This document shows, one piece after another, positions 1 through 7,185 of a DNA stretch of 10,027 bases. How positions within the stretch are numbered: position 1 is the first letter of the stretch; each line of letters opens with the position of its first letter. The notes beneath the pieces were generated by a model that searched no databases, had not been told where the DNA came from, and saw nothing but the letters and a program-made list of their open reading frames with translations. Source of the stretch: JAWLGW01 sp964569055 (GTDB taxonomy: Bacteria; Planctomycetota; J058); contig CAZMSZ010000286.1 in assembly GCA_964569055.1 (NCBI GenBank), positions 1 to 10,027 on the forward strand. Direction: 5' to 3'. The position numbers and the translations under genes were made by a program.

Positions 1-64
1 GCTCGGAGGAGGGCGCGCCGCTGGCCTCGCTCGACGAGCCGAGCTCGGAGGAGGGTGAGCCGCT
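1..64 (+). repeat. Two-copy 42-bp tandem repeat in the coding sequence
   Basis: Bases 1-22 and 43-64 match at 20 of 22 positions with a 42-bp period, and both start GCTCGGAGGAGGG. The period is 14 codons, in frame with the downstream gene, giving SEEGAPL and then SEEGEPL. More copies may lie to the left of the window. The repeat supports translation upstream of the GTG at 75. Confidence 0.6.
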
Positions 65-3000
65 CGAGGGGCGTGTGCCGAACGGAGCGGCCGCGGGGCG
101 CGGCGCCGCGCCGCCGGCGGCGGGCTCGCAGCGGGTGCGGCTCAGCGACCCCGCGCCGCGCGTCTCGCGCCGCGTCGCCGCGGCCTCCGCCCGGCGCGAG
201 CGTCCGCCGAGCCGGCCCGAGCTGCCCGCGGCGCGGCGCAGCGGGCGACGCGAGCCGCCGCGCGCCTCGGGCCGCGCGGCCGCGCGGAGCGCCCGGGCCC
301 CTCGCGAGGAGCTGCCTCCCGACCTCGAGACGCGACGCTTCGACCCGGCCGCCCTGGCGGCCGCCTCGACGCGCCCCGTCGGCCTGCGCCGCGGCCCGGT
401 CGCCCTCGCGGCCGGCGCGGCGGGGCTGGCGCTGGTGCTGGCCGGGGTGCAGCTCGTGCGCTGGGCCATGCAGGAGGCGGCGCCCGCGCCGGGCACGGCG
501 GACCGGCTGGGGGTCGGCGACGCGGAGCGGCCGCCGACCTCGGACGGGGCCGGGTCGGAGCCTCCGCTCGACGTCGCGGCCCCGCCCTCCCCGACCGAGG
601 ACGCCGCCCCCGCCGCGGCCGCCGCGGCCGACGTCGCCGCGCTCGAGGCGGAGGAGGCCTACGCCGAGGCCGCCGCGCTGCTGCGCGCGCTCCCGCCGCC
701 CCACGCCCCCAACGTGGTCGCCAGCGCGCAGCGGCTCGAGGCGCTCGCGCGCCAGAAGCTCGAGGTCGAGCGCGCGCTCGCCGCGCTGGCCGCGGGCGAC
801 CCCGGCGCCGCGCCGGCGCTCGAGGCGCTCCTGGAGGCGAACGCCGAGCTGCGGGGGTCGACCACGGGCGAGCGGGTCACGCGGGCGCTGGTGGCGCGGG
901 CGGCGTCCGTCGAGGACCCGCTCCCCGAGGACGCGGACGCGCGCCCCGCGGAGTCGGCGCCGGCGGCGCCCAAGGGCCCGCCCGAGCCGCCCGAGCGGAG
1001 CGCCCGCTTCCGCGCGATCGCGACGCGCGGGGCGGCGGTGGTCGCCGACATGCAGCGCGCGATCGAGGTCGCGCGCGCCCGCGCGGCCGAGCTCGAGGCC
1101 GAGGAGGTGGAGCGCGCGCGCGCCCGGACCGCGGCCGAGCCGCTGCGGATCGCGCTCCCCGGCTACGTCCTCGAGGACGCGCGGCTGCTCGAGCTCGACG
1201 CGCGGGGCTTCGTCCTGGTCGCGCAGGGCACGCGCGTCCGCTACGTGTGGGAGGCGCTGCTGGCGCTCGAGCCCGAGCTGGCCCTGCGGATCCGGCGGCT
1301 CGGCGTGCGCGACGACGACGCGGACGATCAGCTCCGGCTCGGACGGTGGTGCCTCGAGCACCGCCTGTTCGAGGCGGCGCGCGACGCCTTCGCCCGGGCG
1401 GTGATCGCCGAGCCGCGCCTCAAGGATCGGGTCCCCGACGTGGCCGCGATCGCTCAGGCCAGCCGGGTGTTCAACGGGCGGCTGCAGCGCAGCGAGGTCG
1501 GCACCACGATCGCGCTGGAGTACCCCTTCACCCGGGCCGTCGAGGGGAACGACTGGACGCTGCGGCGCGGCGCGCGCGGCGGCGTCGACCCGGCGCGCGG
1601 GGCGCTCGAGCTGAGCGGGCGCGGGTTCTACCTGGCCGAGATGGTCGAGGTCGGGTTCGACGGGTGGGTCGAGGTCGAGGCCGACGTGGGCGACGCCACG
1701 CGCGGGGCGGCGCTGGTCGGGCTCGCCTTCCCTCGCGCGGGAGGGCAGCCGGCGCTGACGTTCGTCGCGCTCGAGCGCGACACGGGCGAGCTGACCCTCG
1801 GGCGCGAGCGCGGCGGCAAGACCGCGGTGCTCGGGCGCAAGCGGGTCGCGCGCGGCGCTCGTGTGACCCTCGAGCTGCGGGAGCGGGCGCTGCTGGCGCG
1901 CGTGCAGGGGAAGGTCGCGCTCGAGGCCGAGCTGGACGAGCCCTGGGAGCGCGTGCGCGTGGTCGTGGGCGGCGCCACCACCCGCGGCGGCGAGGTGGAG
2001 CTCGAGCGGGTCGCCGTGCGGGGGCGGGTCCGGCGCGACTGGCTGCGCAAGGCGTTCGGCGAGTACGACGCGCTGCTGCGGAGCACGCTCGCGCGGGGCG
2101 AACAGCTCGAGGTGTTCGCGCGCCCGCCGGGCAAGCCGGCCCCGCGCGAGCTCTCGGCCGAGGACGCGTTCGGCCTGGCCGGCGTGCCCGACGAGGCGCT
2201 CGAGGCCTACCGGCGCGGCCGGCTCAAGGCGGCGCTCCAGACCCCGCTCGACACGCTGGGCGCGCTCAACGCGTTCGGGGAGGCCCTCGAGCTGGCCCCC
2301 GACTTCGCCGCGGCGCGCTTCCGGCGCGGGCTGGCCTTCGAGGCGCTGGGCCGGCCGCGCGTGGCGCTGGCCGAGCTGGCCGCGGCGGAGGCGCGCTGTC
2401 CCCACTTCTACGAGGCCATGACCGAGCGCGCGCGCCTGTTGGTGATCCTCGGCCGGCTCGACGAGGCGAGCGCGCTGGCGGAGGCGGCGCTGGCCGAGCG
2501 CCCCGACTACGCCCCGGCGCGGGCGGCGCGGGCCCGCGCCGCCTTCCAGCGCGGCGAGCTGGCGGCGGCGCTCGCCGACCTCGACCTCGCGCTCGCGCTC
2601 GACCCGTGGGACGAGGGCACGCGCGCGCTGCGCCGCAGCGTGCGGCACGTGCTGCGCGGGCCTCCCTGGGAGCGGACGCACACCCGCGAGACGCCGCACT
2701 ACGTGGTCAAGACGGACATCTCGGCCGCGCGCTGCGCCGCCTACGCGGCCGACCTCGAGGCGATCCGCGAGCTGTACATCCAGGCGTTCGGCGACCCCGA
2801 GGCCGCGGGCGAGGGGCAGCCCGCCCGCAAGGCCGAGGTGCTGATCTTCGACAACCGCGAGGGGTTCCACGCCTACGCCGAGCTGACCACCGACGACCGG
2901 GTGGAGTCGCTCCTCGGCTACTACCTGCCGCGCTACCGGCAGCTCCTGCTCTACGAGGACAAGGACGACGCGGACCTGCGCGAGACGCGCCGGGTCCTGT

Positions 3001-3440
3001 TCCACGAGGCGTTCCACCAGTTCATCGAGCAGCTCGTGCCGGACATGCCGTTCTGGCTCAACGAGGGCTTCGCCGACTACTTCTCCACGGCGCGGGTCGA
3101 GGACGGACGCGTGCTCGCGCCGGGCGCCGTGCTGCCGGGCCGCCTCAGCGACCTGCGCCGCCTGGTCGCCGCGCGCGGCCCCGTGCCGTTCCCGCGCCTC
3201 ATGCAGGAGACGCCCGCGGAGTTCTACTCGGGCCCGGTGGCCGCGAAGTACGGGCAGGCCTGGGCCATGGTCCACTTCTTCCTGCACGGCGCCAGCGGCG
3301 AGGTCCGCGAGCGCTTCCGCCGCTACGTCGTGCTGCTGCGCCGCGGCAGCTCCCCGCGCCGCGCGCTCGAGGAGGCCTGGGAGGGCGTCGAGTGGGGCGC
3401 GCTCGAGCGCGCCTGGTGGGCGCACGTGCAGGGGCTGTGA
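3..3440 (+). CDS. Membrane-anchored TPR protein with C-terminal DUF1570-like gluzincin peptidase domain (5' partial)
   Basis: The frame is open from the left edge, so the true start probably lies upstream; residue numbers here count from the GTG at 75. At least 1145 residues are encoded. In order: an Arg/Ala/Pro-rich disordered N-terminus (to about 105); one hydrophobic segment (107-131) preceded by arginines, which suggests N-in topology with the bulk extracytoplasmic; an Ala/Pro linker; charged helical stretches (190-255, 310-355); a TPR-like pair (413-460, core LGRWCLEHRLFEAA); a beta-rich concanavalin/LamG-like domain (480-655); three or more TPRs (719-855, e.g. ALELAPDFAAARFRRG); and a zinc peptidase domain (868-1121). 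The last has H977-E-A-F-H981 and WLNEGFADYF with E997, the gluzincin ligand set with HE as catalytic pair. DUF1570-type domains of this kind are common in planctomycete TPR proteins. All expected ligands are present, so activity is plausible; the substrate is unknown. It ends 3 bp before the stop of the convergent kinase gene. Confidence 0.85.
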   Translation, partial: SEEGAPLASLDEPSSEEGEPLEGRVPNGAAAGRGAAPPAAGSQRVRLSDPAPRVSRRVAAASARRERPPSRPELPAARRSGRREPPRASGRAAARSARAPREELPPDLETRRFDPAALAAASTRPVGLRRGPVALAAGAAGLALVLAGVQLVRWAMQEAAPAPGTADRLGVGDAERPPTSDGAGSEPPLDVAAPPSPTEDAAPAAAAAADVAALEAEEAYAEAAALLRALPPPHAPNVVASAQRLEALARQKLEVERALAALAAGDPGAAPALEALLEANAELRGSTTGERVTRALVARAASVEDPLPEDADARPAESAPAAPKGPPEPPERSARFRAIATRGAAVVADMQRAIEVARARAAELEAEEVERARARTAAEPLRIALPGYVLEDARLLELDARGFVLVAQGTRVRYVWEALLALEPELALRIRRLGVRDDDADDQLRLGRWCLEHRLFEAARDAFARAVIAEPRLKDRVPDVAAIAQASRVFNGRLQRSEVGTTIALEYPFTRAVEGNDWTLRRGARGGVDPARGALELSGRGFYLAEMVEVGFDGWVEVEADVGDATRGAALVGLAFPRAGGQPALTFVALERDTGELTLGRERGGKTAVLGRKRVARGARVTLELRERALLARVQGKVALEAELDEPWERVRVVVGGATTRGGEVELERVAVRGRVRRDWLRKAFGEYDALLRSTLARGEQLEVFARPPGKPAPRELSAEDAFGLAGVPDEALEAYRRGRLKAALQTPLDTLGALNAFGEALELAPDFAAARFRRGLAFEALGRPRVALAELAAAEARCPHFYEAMTERARLLVILGRLDEASALAEAALAERPDYAPARAARARAAFQRGELAAALADLDLALALDPWDEGTRALRRSVRHVLRGPPWERTHTRETPHYVVKTDISAARCAAYAADLEAIRELYIQAFGDPEAAGEGQPARKAEVLIFDNREGFHAYAELTTDDRVESLLGYYLPRYRQLLLYEDKDDADLRETRRVLFHEAFHQFIEQLVPDMPFWLNEGFADYFSTARVEDGRVLAPGAVLPGRLSDLRRLVAARGPVPFPRLMQETPAEFYSGPVAAKYGQAWAMVHFFLHGASGEVRERFRRYVVLLRRGSSPRRALEEAWEGVEWGALERAWWAHVQGL

Positions 3441-3443
3441 GGG

Positions 3444-5237
3444 CTACGCCTTGTCCTTGCCCAGCAGCTTGCCGAACAGCGCCTTCGCCTTGATCTTGAG
3501 CTGACCCGCCCGTAGCTCCTTGTCGAGGTCGGCCTCGAGCTGCTTGGCGGAGTGGTAGCGGTCGCGCTGCCGCTTGGCGAGGCACTTGAGGCACACGTCC
3601 GCGATCCGCCGCGGGAGCTGCGGGTTCAGGCTGACCGGGTCGGGCGGCGGCTCGTTCACGACCAGCTTGATCACCTGCCGCGGGTCGGGCCCCGCGAAGG
3701 GCGGCTTGCCCGTGAGCAGGAAGAACAGCGTCGCGCCGAGGGCGTACACGTCGCTGGTGGCGTTGATCGAGCCGTGCCCGCCGCGGGGCTGCGCCTGCTC
3801 GGGCGGCATGTAGGAGGGCGTCCCCAGGATCAGGCCCTTGTCCTTCTCCGACGAGTGCTCGGTCACCAGGCCGAAGTCGATCAGCACCGCGCGGTACGGC
3901 TGGCGGTCCTGGTCGAGCAGCACGTTCTGCGGCTTGAGGTCGCGGTGGTAGATCCGCTGGGCGTGCACGTAGGCCAGGGCCGACGCGATCTCCTTGGCCA
4001 CGCGCACCGCGAGGAGCGGCGGCATGGGCCCGTTGTCGCGCACGTGCGAGCGGGTCTCCACCCCGCGGATCAGCTCCATGGAGTAGTAGGTGAGGCCGCT
4101 CTCCACGCCGCAGTCGAAGATCCGCACGATGTGCGGGTGGGTGAAGCCGATCTGGATGCGCGTCTCGTCGAGGAAGCGCTCGGTCTCGCGCGGGTCGGAG
4201 GTGTTCTCGAGCGCGACCTTGAGCGCGAGCCGCCCCTCGTAGCCGCGGTCCTGCGCGAGCGAGCGGGTCACGCCGCCCGCCTCGACCTCGAGCACCACCC
4301 CGAACGCGCCGCGCGCGATCTCGCCGAGCACCTGGTAGTCGCCGAGCGTGAAGCCCTCGAACCCGAGCCGCTCCTTGAGCCGGCGCTTGAACTCGCGGCG
4401 GCTGAGCGGGCCGTTGGCGCCGGCGCCGCTCGCCGTGGAGGTGGGGGCTAGCCGGCGCGAGCGGGGGTCGCGCGGGTCCACGTCGCGCTGCAGCCGGAGG
4501 TCGAGGGGGCCGTCGAGCGAGCCTCCGCCGGCAGGACCCGCCGGCGCCGCCGGCCGTCCGGGGCTCGCCGGGGCCGGGTCGATGCCGAGGAGGGCGGGCC
4601 CGAGCGGGTCGGTCTGGGCGCGCGCCGTCGGGGTGGGGGGCAGGAGCTCGAGCGGGGCGTCGTCGTCGAGCACGGTGGTGGGCTGATCGAACAGCGCGTC
4701 GTCGGGCACGGCGAGCTCGGCCGAGGAGCCCTCGTCCTCGAGCGCGGGCCCCTCGTCGCTCGGCGGGCGCAGGGCGAGGCCCGGCTCCTCGTCGGCGACG
4801 ACGATCGTCGGCTGGTCGAACACGTCGTCCCCGCTGGGGACGAGGAGGTCCTCGCTGCTCTCGTCCACCACCAGGGTCGGCTCGTCGAACACCGCGTCGT
4901 CGGGCGGCGCGGCGTCGGGCGGCGCGTCTTCGGAGCGCGGCGCCTCGCGGGCAGGTCGCTCGAGCGAGATCACGTCGCTGCCGCTGAGCCCTCGCCGGCG
5001 GAGGTCGGGCTTCGGGGCGGGACGCGAGCGCCCGCGCGCGCGGCCGAGCTGCTCGTTGAAGGCCTCCACCAGGCGGCGATGGCCATCGACGTCGATCAGC
5101 CCCGAGGCGAGCAGCAGTCGATCGAAGCTGTACTCCGGGAAGTGCGGCGCTCGCTGGAGCGCCCGCCGCAGGCCAGCCTCGTCGACCAGGCCGAGCGCGA
5201 GGGCGAGCTTCGCGATGATCCGGTCGCGCTTGTCCAA
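3444..5237 (-). CDS. Soluble Ser/Thr protein kinase with N-terminal GspE-N-like repeats and acidic Thr-motif linker
   Basis: This is a 597-residue Hanks-type (PknB-like) kinase. I chose the TTG at 5237 because GGGAAGG sits 6 nt upstream and MDKRDRIIAKLALALGLV begins the first recognisable domain; the frame stays open upstream but runs antisense into the divergent kinase gene. Residues 4-64 hold two helical repeats with the pattern of the GspE N-terminal domain (ALGLVDEAGLRRALQ and ASGLIDVDGHRRLVEAFNEQ). Residues 70-280 are a low-complexity acidic/proline linker with three FD(E/Q)PT motifs. The kinase domain spans about 300-575: Gly loop G305-G310-G313, Lys340, alpha-C Glu358, H431-R-D433, Lys435, Asn438, D454-F-G, activation segment GTPSYMPPE480. 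Every catalytic residue is present, so it should be active. No transmembrane segment is seen, so it is predicted cytosolic. It is divergent from the other kinase gene and convergent with the peptidase gene. Targets are unknown. Confidence 0.9.
   Translation of the reverse strand: MDKRDRIIAKLALALGLVDEAGLRRALQRAPHFPEYSFDRLLLASGLIDVDGHRRLVEAFNEQLGRARGRSRPAPKPDLRRRGLSGSDVISLERPAREAPRSEDAPPDAAPPDDAVFDEPTLVVDESSEDLLVPSGDDVFDQPTIVVADEEPGLALRPPSDEGPALEDEGSSAELAVPDDALFDQPTTVLDDDAPLELLPPTPTARAQTDPLGPALLGIDPAPASPGRPAAPAGPAGGGSLDGPLDLRLQRDVDPRDPRSRRLAPTSTASGAGANGPLSRREFKRRLKERLGFEGFTLGDYQVLGEIARGAFGVVLEVEAGGVTRSLAQDRGYEGRLALKVALENTSDPRETERFLDETRIQIGFTHPHIVRIFDCGVESGLTYYSMELIRGVETRSHVRDNGPMPPLLAVRVAKEIASALAYVHAQRIYHRDLKPQNVLLDQDRQPYRAVLIDFGLVTEHSSEKDKGLILGTPSYMPPEQAQPRGGHGSINATSDVYALGATLFFLLTGKPPFAGPDPRQVIKLVVNEPPPDPVSLNPQLPRRIADVCLKCLAKRQRDRYHSAKQLEADLDKELRAGQLKIKAKALFGKLLGKDKA
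4662..4901 (-). repeat. Three acidic FD(E/Q)PT repeats in the kinase linker
   Basis: Three in-frame copies of one short motif lie in the linker before the kinase domain: DDAVFDEPTLVVDE (4860-4901), DDVFDQPTIVVADE (4788-4829) and DDALFDQPTTVLDD (4662-4703). The threonine after proline falls at residues 121, 144 and 187. Sequence between copies is not conserved, so the motif appears to be under selection. Threonines in acidic surroundings followed by hydrophobic residues resemble autophosphorylation or FHA-docking sites of bacterial kinases; that role is inference. Confidence 0.6.
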
Positions 5238-5243
5238 CCCTGG

Positions 5244-5250
5244 CCTTCCC
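5244..5250 (-). promoter_or_regulatory. Ribosome binding site fixing the TTG start of the minus-strand kinase
   Basis: On the minus strand the sequence reads GGGAAGG, 6 nt before the TTG at 5237-5235. It is the best purine-rich site near the beginning of the conserved N-terminal domain and is the main reason for preferring this rare start codon. No convincing -35/-10 pair was found further upstream; TACCTT at 5290-5285 (minus) is only a weak -10 candidate. Confidence 0.55.
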
Positions 5251-5356
5251 GACGGCGCCGTCGCCCGCGTGAGCCCCGCGTGAGAAGGTAGCGCATTCGG
5301 CGAGCGTTGGGGAGGTCGCGCGGGCCCGTCGTCGCCTGGCCCCTGCTCGGGCGCGG

Positions 5357-5365
5357 TGGTACACT
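5357..5365 (+). promoter_or_regulatory. Extended -10 promoter of the zinc-ribbon kinase gene
   Basis: TGGTACACT matches the extended -10 form TGn-TAtAaT in a region otherwise almost free of A and T. Transcription would start near 5372, leaving a leader of about 107 nt before the ATG at 5479. No clear -35 hexamer is present, as is usual for extended -10 promoters. The GTG at 5356 overlaps this element, which argues against it as a translation start. Confidence 0.5.
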
Positions 5366-5478
5366 CGCGTCGCGGTCGACCGGCGCCGACTCGGCCGGAT
5401 GCGTCGTCAGCAGGAGCGCAGCCGCCCGTGGCGAGCCCGCCCACCACGAACCAGCACCCGTCCGGCTCATCCGGTGAC

Positions 5479-7170
5479 ATGTCGCTGGGGGACGTGCGCT
5501 GCGCCTGTGGCCGGACCCGGCGGGTCGACGCGCTCGCGCTGACGCTCACCGTGTGCTGCCCCGGGTGCGGCGCGGAGGAGCGCCTCGAGCGCGCGTACGA
5601 CGTCGCGGGCGGCGACCCGCTCCCCGACCTCGGCCGCCTGCGCGCGGGTGACCCGGTCAGCAGCGCCGAGACGATGCAGCTCCCCGACCCCACCCCGGCG
5701 GGGCCGCTCGAGGCGACCAGCGACCTCGCCGCCATCGCGGTCACCCCGCCGAGCGGGGTGGGGCCCGCGCGCGGCCCCGATGGCGAGGAGATCCCGCACC
5801 TGCCGGTCGGGACCGAGCTCGGCTGCTTCCGCATCGAGCGCACGCTGGGGCAGGGCGGGATGGGGGTGGTCTACAAGGCCTACGACAGCTCGCTCGACCG
5901 GTTCGTGGCGCTCAAGGTGCTCTCGCCCACCCTCTCGCGCAACCGCACGTTCATCGAGCGCTTCCGCCGCGAGGCCGTGGCCTGCGGCAAGCTCTCGCAT
6001 CCGAACATCACGCACATCTACTCGATCTCGTCCAAGGATGAGCCGCTCCACTACTTCGCCATGGAGTACGTCGAGGGCGAGAACCTCGCCGAGCGCGTGC
6101 AGCGCGAGGGGCCGTTCCCGCCCGAGCGCGTGCTCGACGTGGCCCGCCAGACGGCGCTCGGGCTCAAGGAGGCGGCGGCCGCGGCGATCATCCACCGCGA
6201 CATCAAGCCCTCCAACTTGCTGCTCACGGCCAGCGGGCAGGTCAAGATCACCGACTTCGGGCTGGCCAAGGCGCGCGCCTCGCTCGGGCAGACCCTCGAC
6301 CTGACCTCGACCGGCGTGGTGATGGGGACGCCGCTCTACATGTCGCCCGAGCAGGGCCGCGGCGGGCGGATCGACCACCGCTCCGACATCTACTCGCTGG
6401 GCGGGACGCTGTTCTTCCTCACGTTCGGCTGCCCGCCGTTCGAGGCCGACTCGGCGATCGCGCTGATCCTCAAGCACATCAACGACATCGTGGTGTTCCC
6501 CGAGCGCGAGGTCGGCGAGGGGATCAAGGGCCTGCTCCTGCGCATGCTCGAGAAGGACCAGAGCCGCCGGCCGCACGACTACGACGAGCTGCTCGAGGAC
6601 ATCGAGCGCGCCCGCCGGGGCGAGCTCCAGAGCGGCGGCTCGCCCACGCGGGTCATCGTGCTCCCCAAGCGCAGCCGGTCCACTGGCAAGGTCGGCCCGC
6701 GCGGGACCGGCAGCCTGGGCGGCCTCAAGGCGAGCAAGCTCTCGGTGGCCCGCACGAACATCAAGCTGGGGCGCCGCGACCGCGCCGTCAGCCTGCTGCT
6801 CGAGACCGTGCAGGAGGGCGACCCCGCCCTGCGCGCCGAGGCAGCGCTGCTCCTGATGCAGCTCTACGAGCAGGAGGAGGACGCGGCGGGCGTGCGGCGC
6901 ATGGCGGAGACGATCGTGTCCGAGGCGGCCGAGCCCGCCGCCACCGCCTACGCGGCCTGGAAGCTCGCCGCCCTCGACGAGCGCGCCGCCCTCGACAAGA
7001 CGCGCGCCGCCCTGGCCCGCTACGAGGCGATCCTGGCCGACCCGCCCGAGGGCCTGCCCCGCGAGGTGATCGAGGAGCAGGTCCGCCGGCTCAAGGCCCG
7101 CGTGGCCGAGGTCGAGCGCGAGGCGGGGGCGACGCAGGTCGTGCTGGGCAGCAGCGACCGCGAGCGTTGA
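5479..7170 (+). CDS. Ser/Thr protein kinase with N-terminal zinc ribbon and C-terminal helical/TPR-like region
   Basis: This is a 563-residue PknB-like kinase. I chose the ATG at 5479 because MSLGDVRCACG opens directly into a zinc ribbon: C8-x-C10 and C27-x-x-C30 (also C26). An in-frame GTG at 5428 with AGGAG 11 nt upstream is a real alternative and would add 17 residues. A disordered linker runs from about 40 to 110. The kinase domain spans about 115-377: G124-Q-G-G-M-G129, Lys146, alpha-C Glu165, H239-R-D241, Lys243, Asn246, D259-F-G, activation segment MGTPLYMSPE291. All catalytic residues are intact. After a Ser/Gly/Arg-rich spacer, residues 420-560 form helical pairs like TPRs (LGRRDRAVSLLLETV, AEAALLLMQLYEQEEDAAG), suggesting a protein-binding tail. 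No membrane segment is seen, unlike classical PknB with PASTA domains. It is divergent from the other kinase and convergent with the sulfatase-like gene. The last 19 codons are duplicated at 9530-9586. Confidence 0.93.
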   Translation: MSLGDVRCACGRTRRVDALALTLTVCCPGCGAEERLERAYDVAGGDPLPDLGRLRAGDPVSSAETMQLPDPTPAGPLEATSDLAAIAVTPPSGVGPARGPDGEEIPHLPVGTELGCFRIERTLGQGGMGVVYKAYDSSLDRFVALKVLSPTLSRNRTFIERFRREAVACGKLSHPNITHIYSISSKDEPLHYFAMEYVEGENLAERVQREGPFPPERVLDVARQTALGLKEAAAAAIIHRDIKPSNLLLTASGQVKITDFGLAKARASLGQTLDLTSTGVVMGTPLYMSPEQGRGGRIDHRSDIYSLGGTLFFLTFGCPPFEADSAIALILKHINDIVVFPEREVGEGIKGLLLRMLEKDQSRRPHDYDELLEDIERARRGELQSGGSPTRVIVLPKRSRSTGKVGPRGTGSLGGLKASKLSVARTNIKLGRRDRAVSLLLETVQEGDPALRAEAALLLMQLYEQEEDAAGVRRMAETIVSEAAEPAATAYAAWKLAALDERAALDKTRAALARYEAILADPPEGLPREVIEEQVRRLKARVAEVEREAGATQVVLGSSDRER

Positions 7171-7185
7171 GCGGCGGCTACCGCC
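7114..7185. repeat. Direct repeat copy A: kinase 3' end plus sulfatase-gene stop
   Basis: The left copy of a roughly 72-bp direct repeat whose second copy is at 9530-9603 (same orientation, offset 2416 bp). It contains the last 18 sense codons and TGA of the zinc-ribbon kinase, the 7-bp gap, the TAG stop (minus, 7180-7178) and last Arg codon of the sulfatase-like gene. With small gaps allowed, only three substitutions separate the copies; 24 bases (7144-7167 and 9560-9583) are identical without a break. Confidence 0.8.
7173..7185. terminator. Small GC hairpin between convergent genes
   Basis: GGCGG and CCGCC form a perfect 5-bp stem around a CTA loop, which is the minus-strand stop codon. 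There is no T-tract on either side, so it is at best a weak or non-canonical bidirectional terminator. The stem is kept in repeat copy B (9589-9593 with 9599-9603) although the loop there is 2 nt longer. Confidence 0.3.

Larger units (their letters stand above)
5238..5478. other. Divergent intergenic region between the two kinase genes
   Basis: About 240 bp separate the TTG of the minus-strand kinase from the ATG of the plus-strand kinase. It holds the minus-strand ribosome binding site (5244-5250), the plus-strand extended -10 (5357-5365), AGGAG at 5412-5416 and an alternative in-frame GTG at 5428. No operator-like palindrome was seen. The arrangement allows co-regulation of the two kinases. 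Confidence 0.6.

Noticed and set aside
3438..3446. Terminator between the peptidase and kinase genes
   Set aside because: Only 3 bp separate the stops and I saw no convincing inverted repeat or T-tract on either side.
1247..3493. Long plus-strand frame inside the peptidase gene
   Set aside because: Gly/Ala/Arg-rich shadow of the real frame, which has clear domains throughout.
3199..5364. Long minus-strand frame overlapping the kinase, and a similar plus-strand frame at 3552-4451
   Set aside because: Arg/Ala/Pro- or His/Val-rich shadow translations of the kinase gene produced by extreme GC content; no domain and no consistent third-position G/C pattern.
5356..5427. GTG at 5356 as start of the zinc-ribbon kinase
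   Set aside because: It overlaps the extended -10 element and would add residues with no domain character; the ATG at 5479 or the GTG at 5428 fits better.
5238..5843. N-terminal extension of the minus-strand kinase up to 5843
   Set aside because: The frame is open, but the extension runs antisense through the start of the other kinase, has Ser/Arg/Pro-rich composition without a domain, and the TTG at 5237 has a good ribosome binding site right before the first domain.
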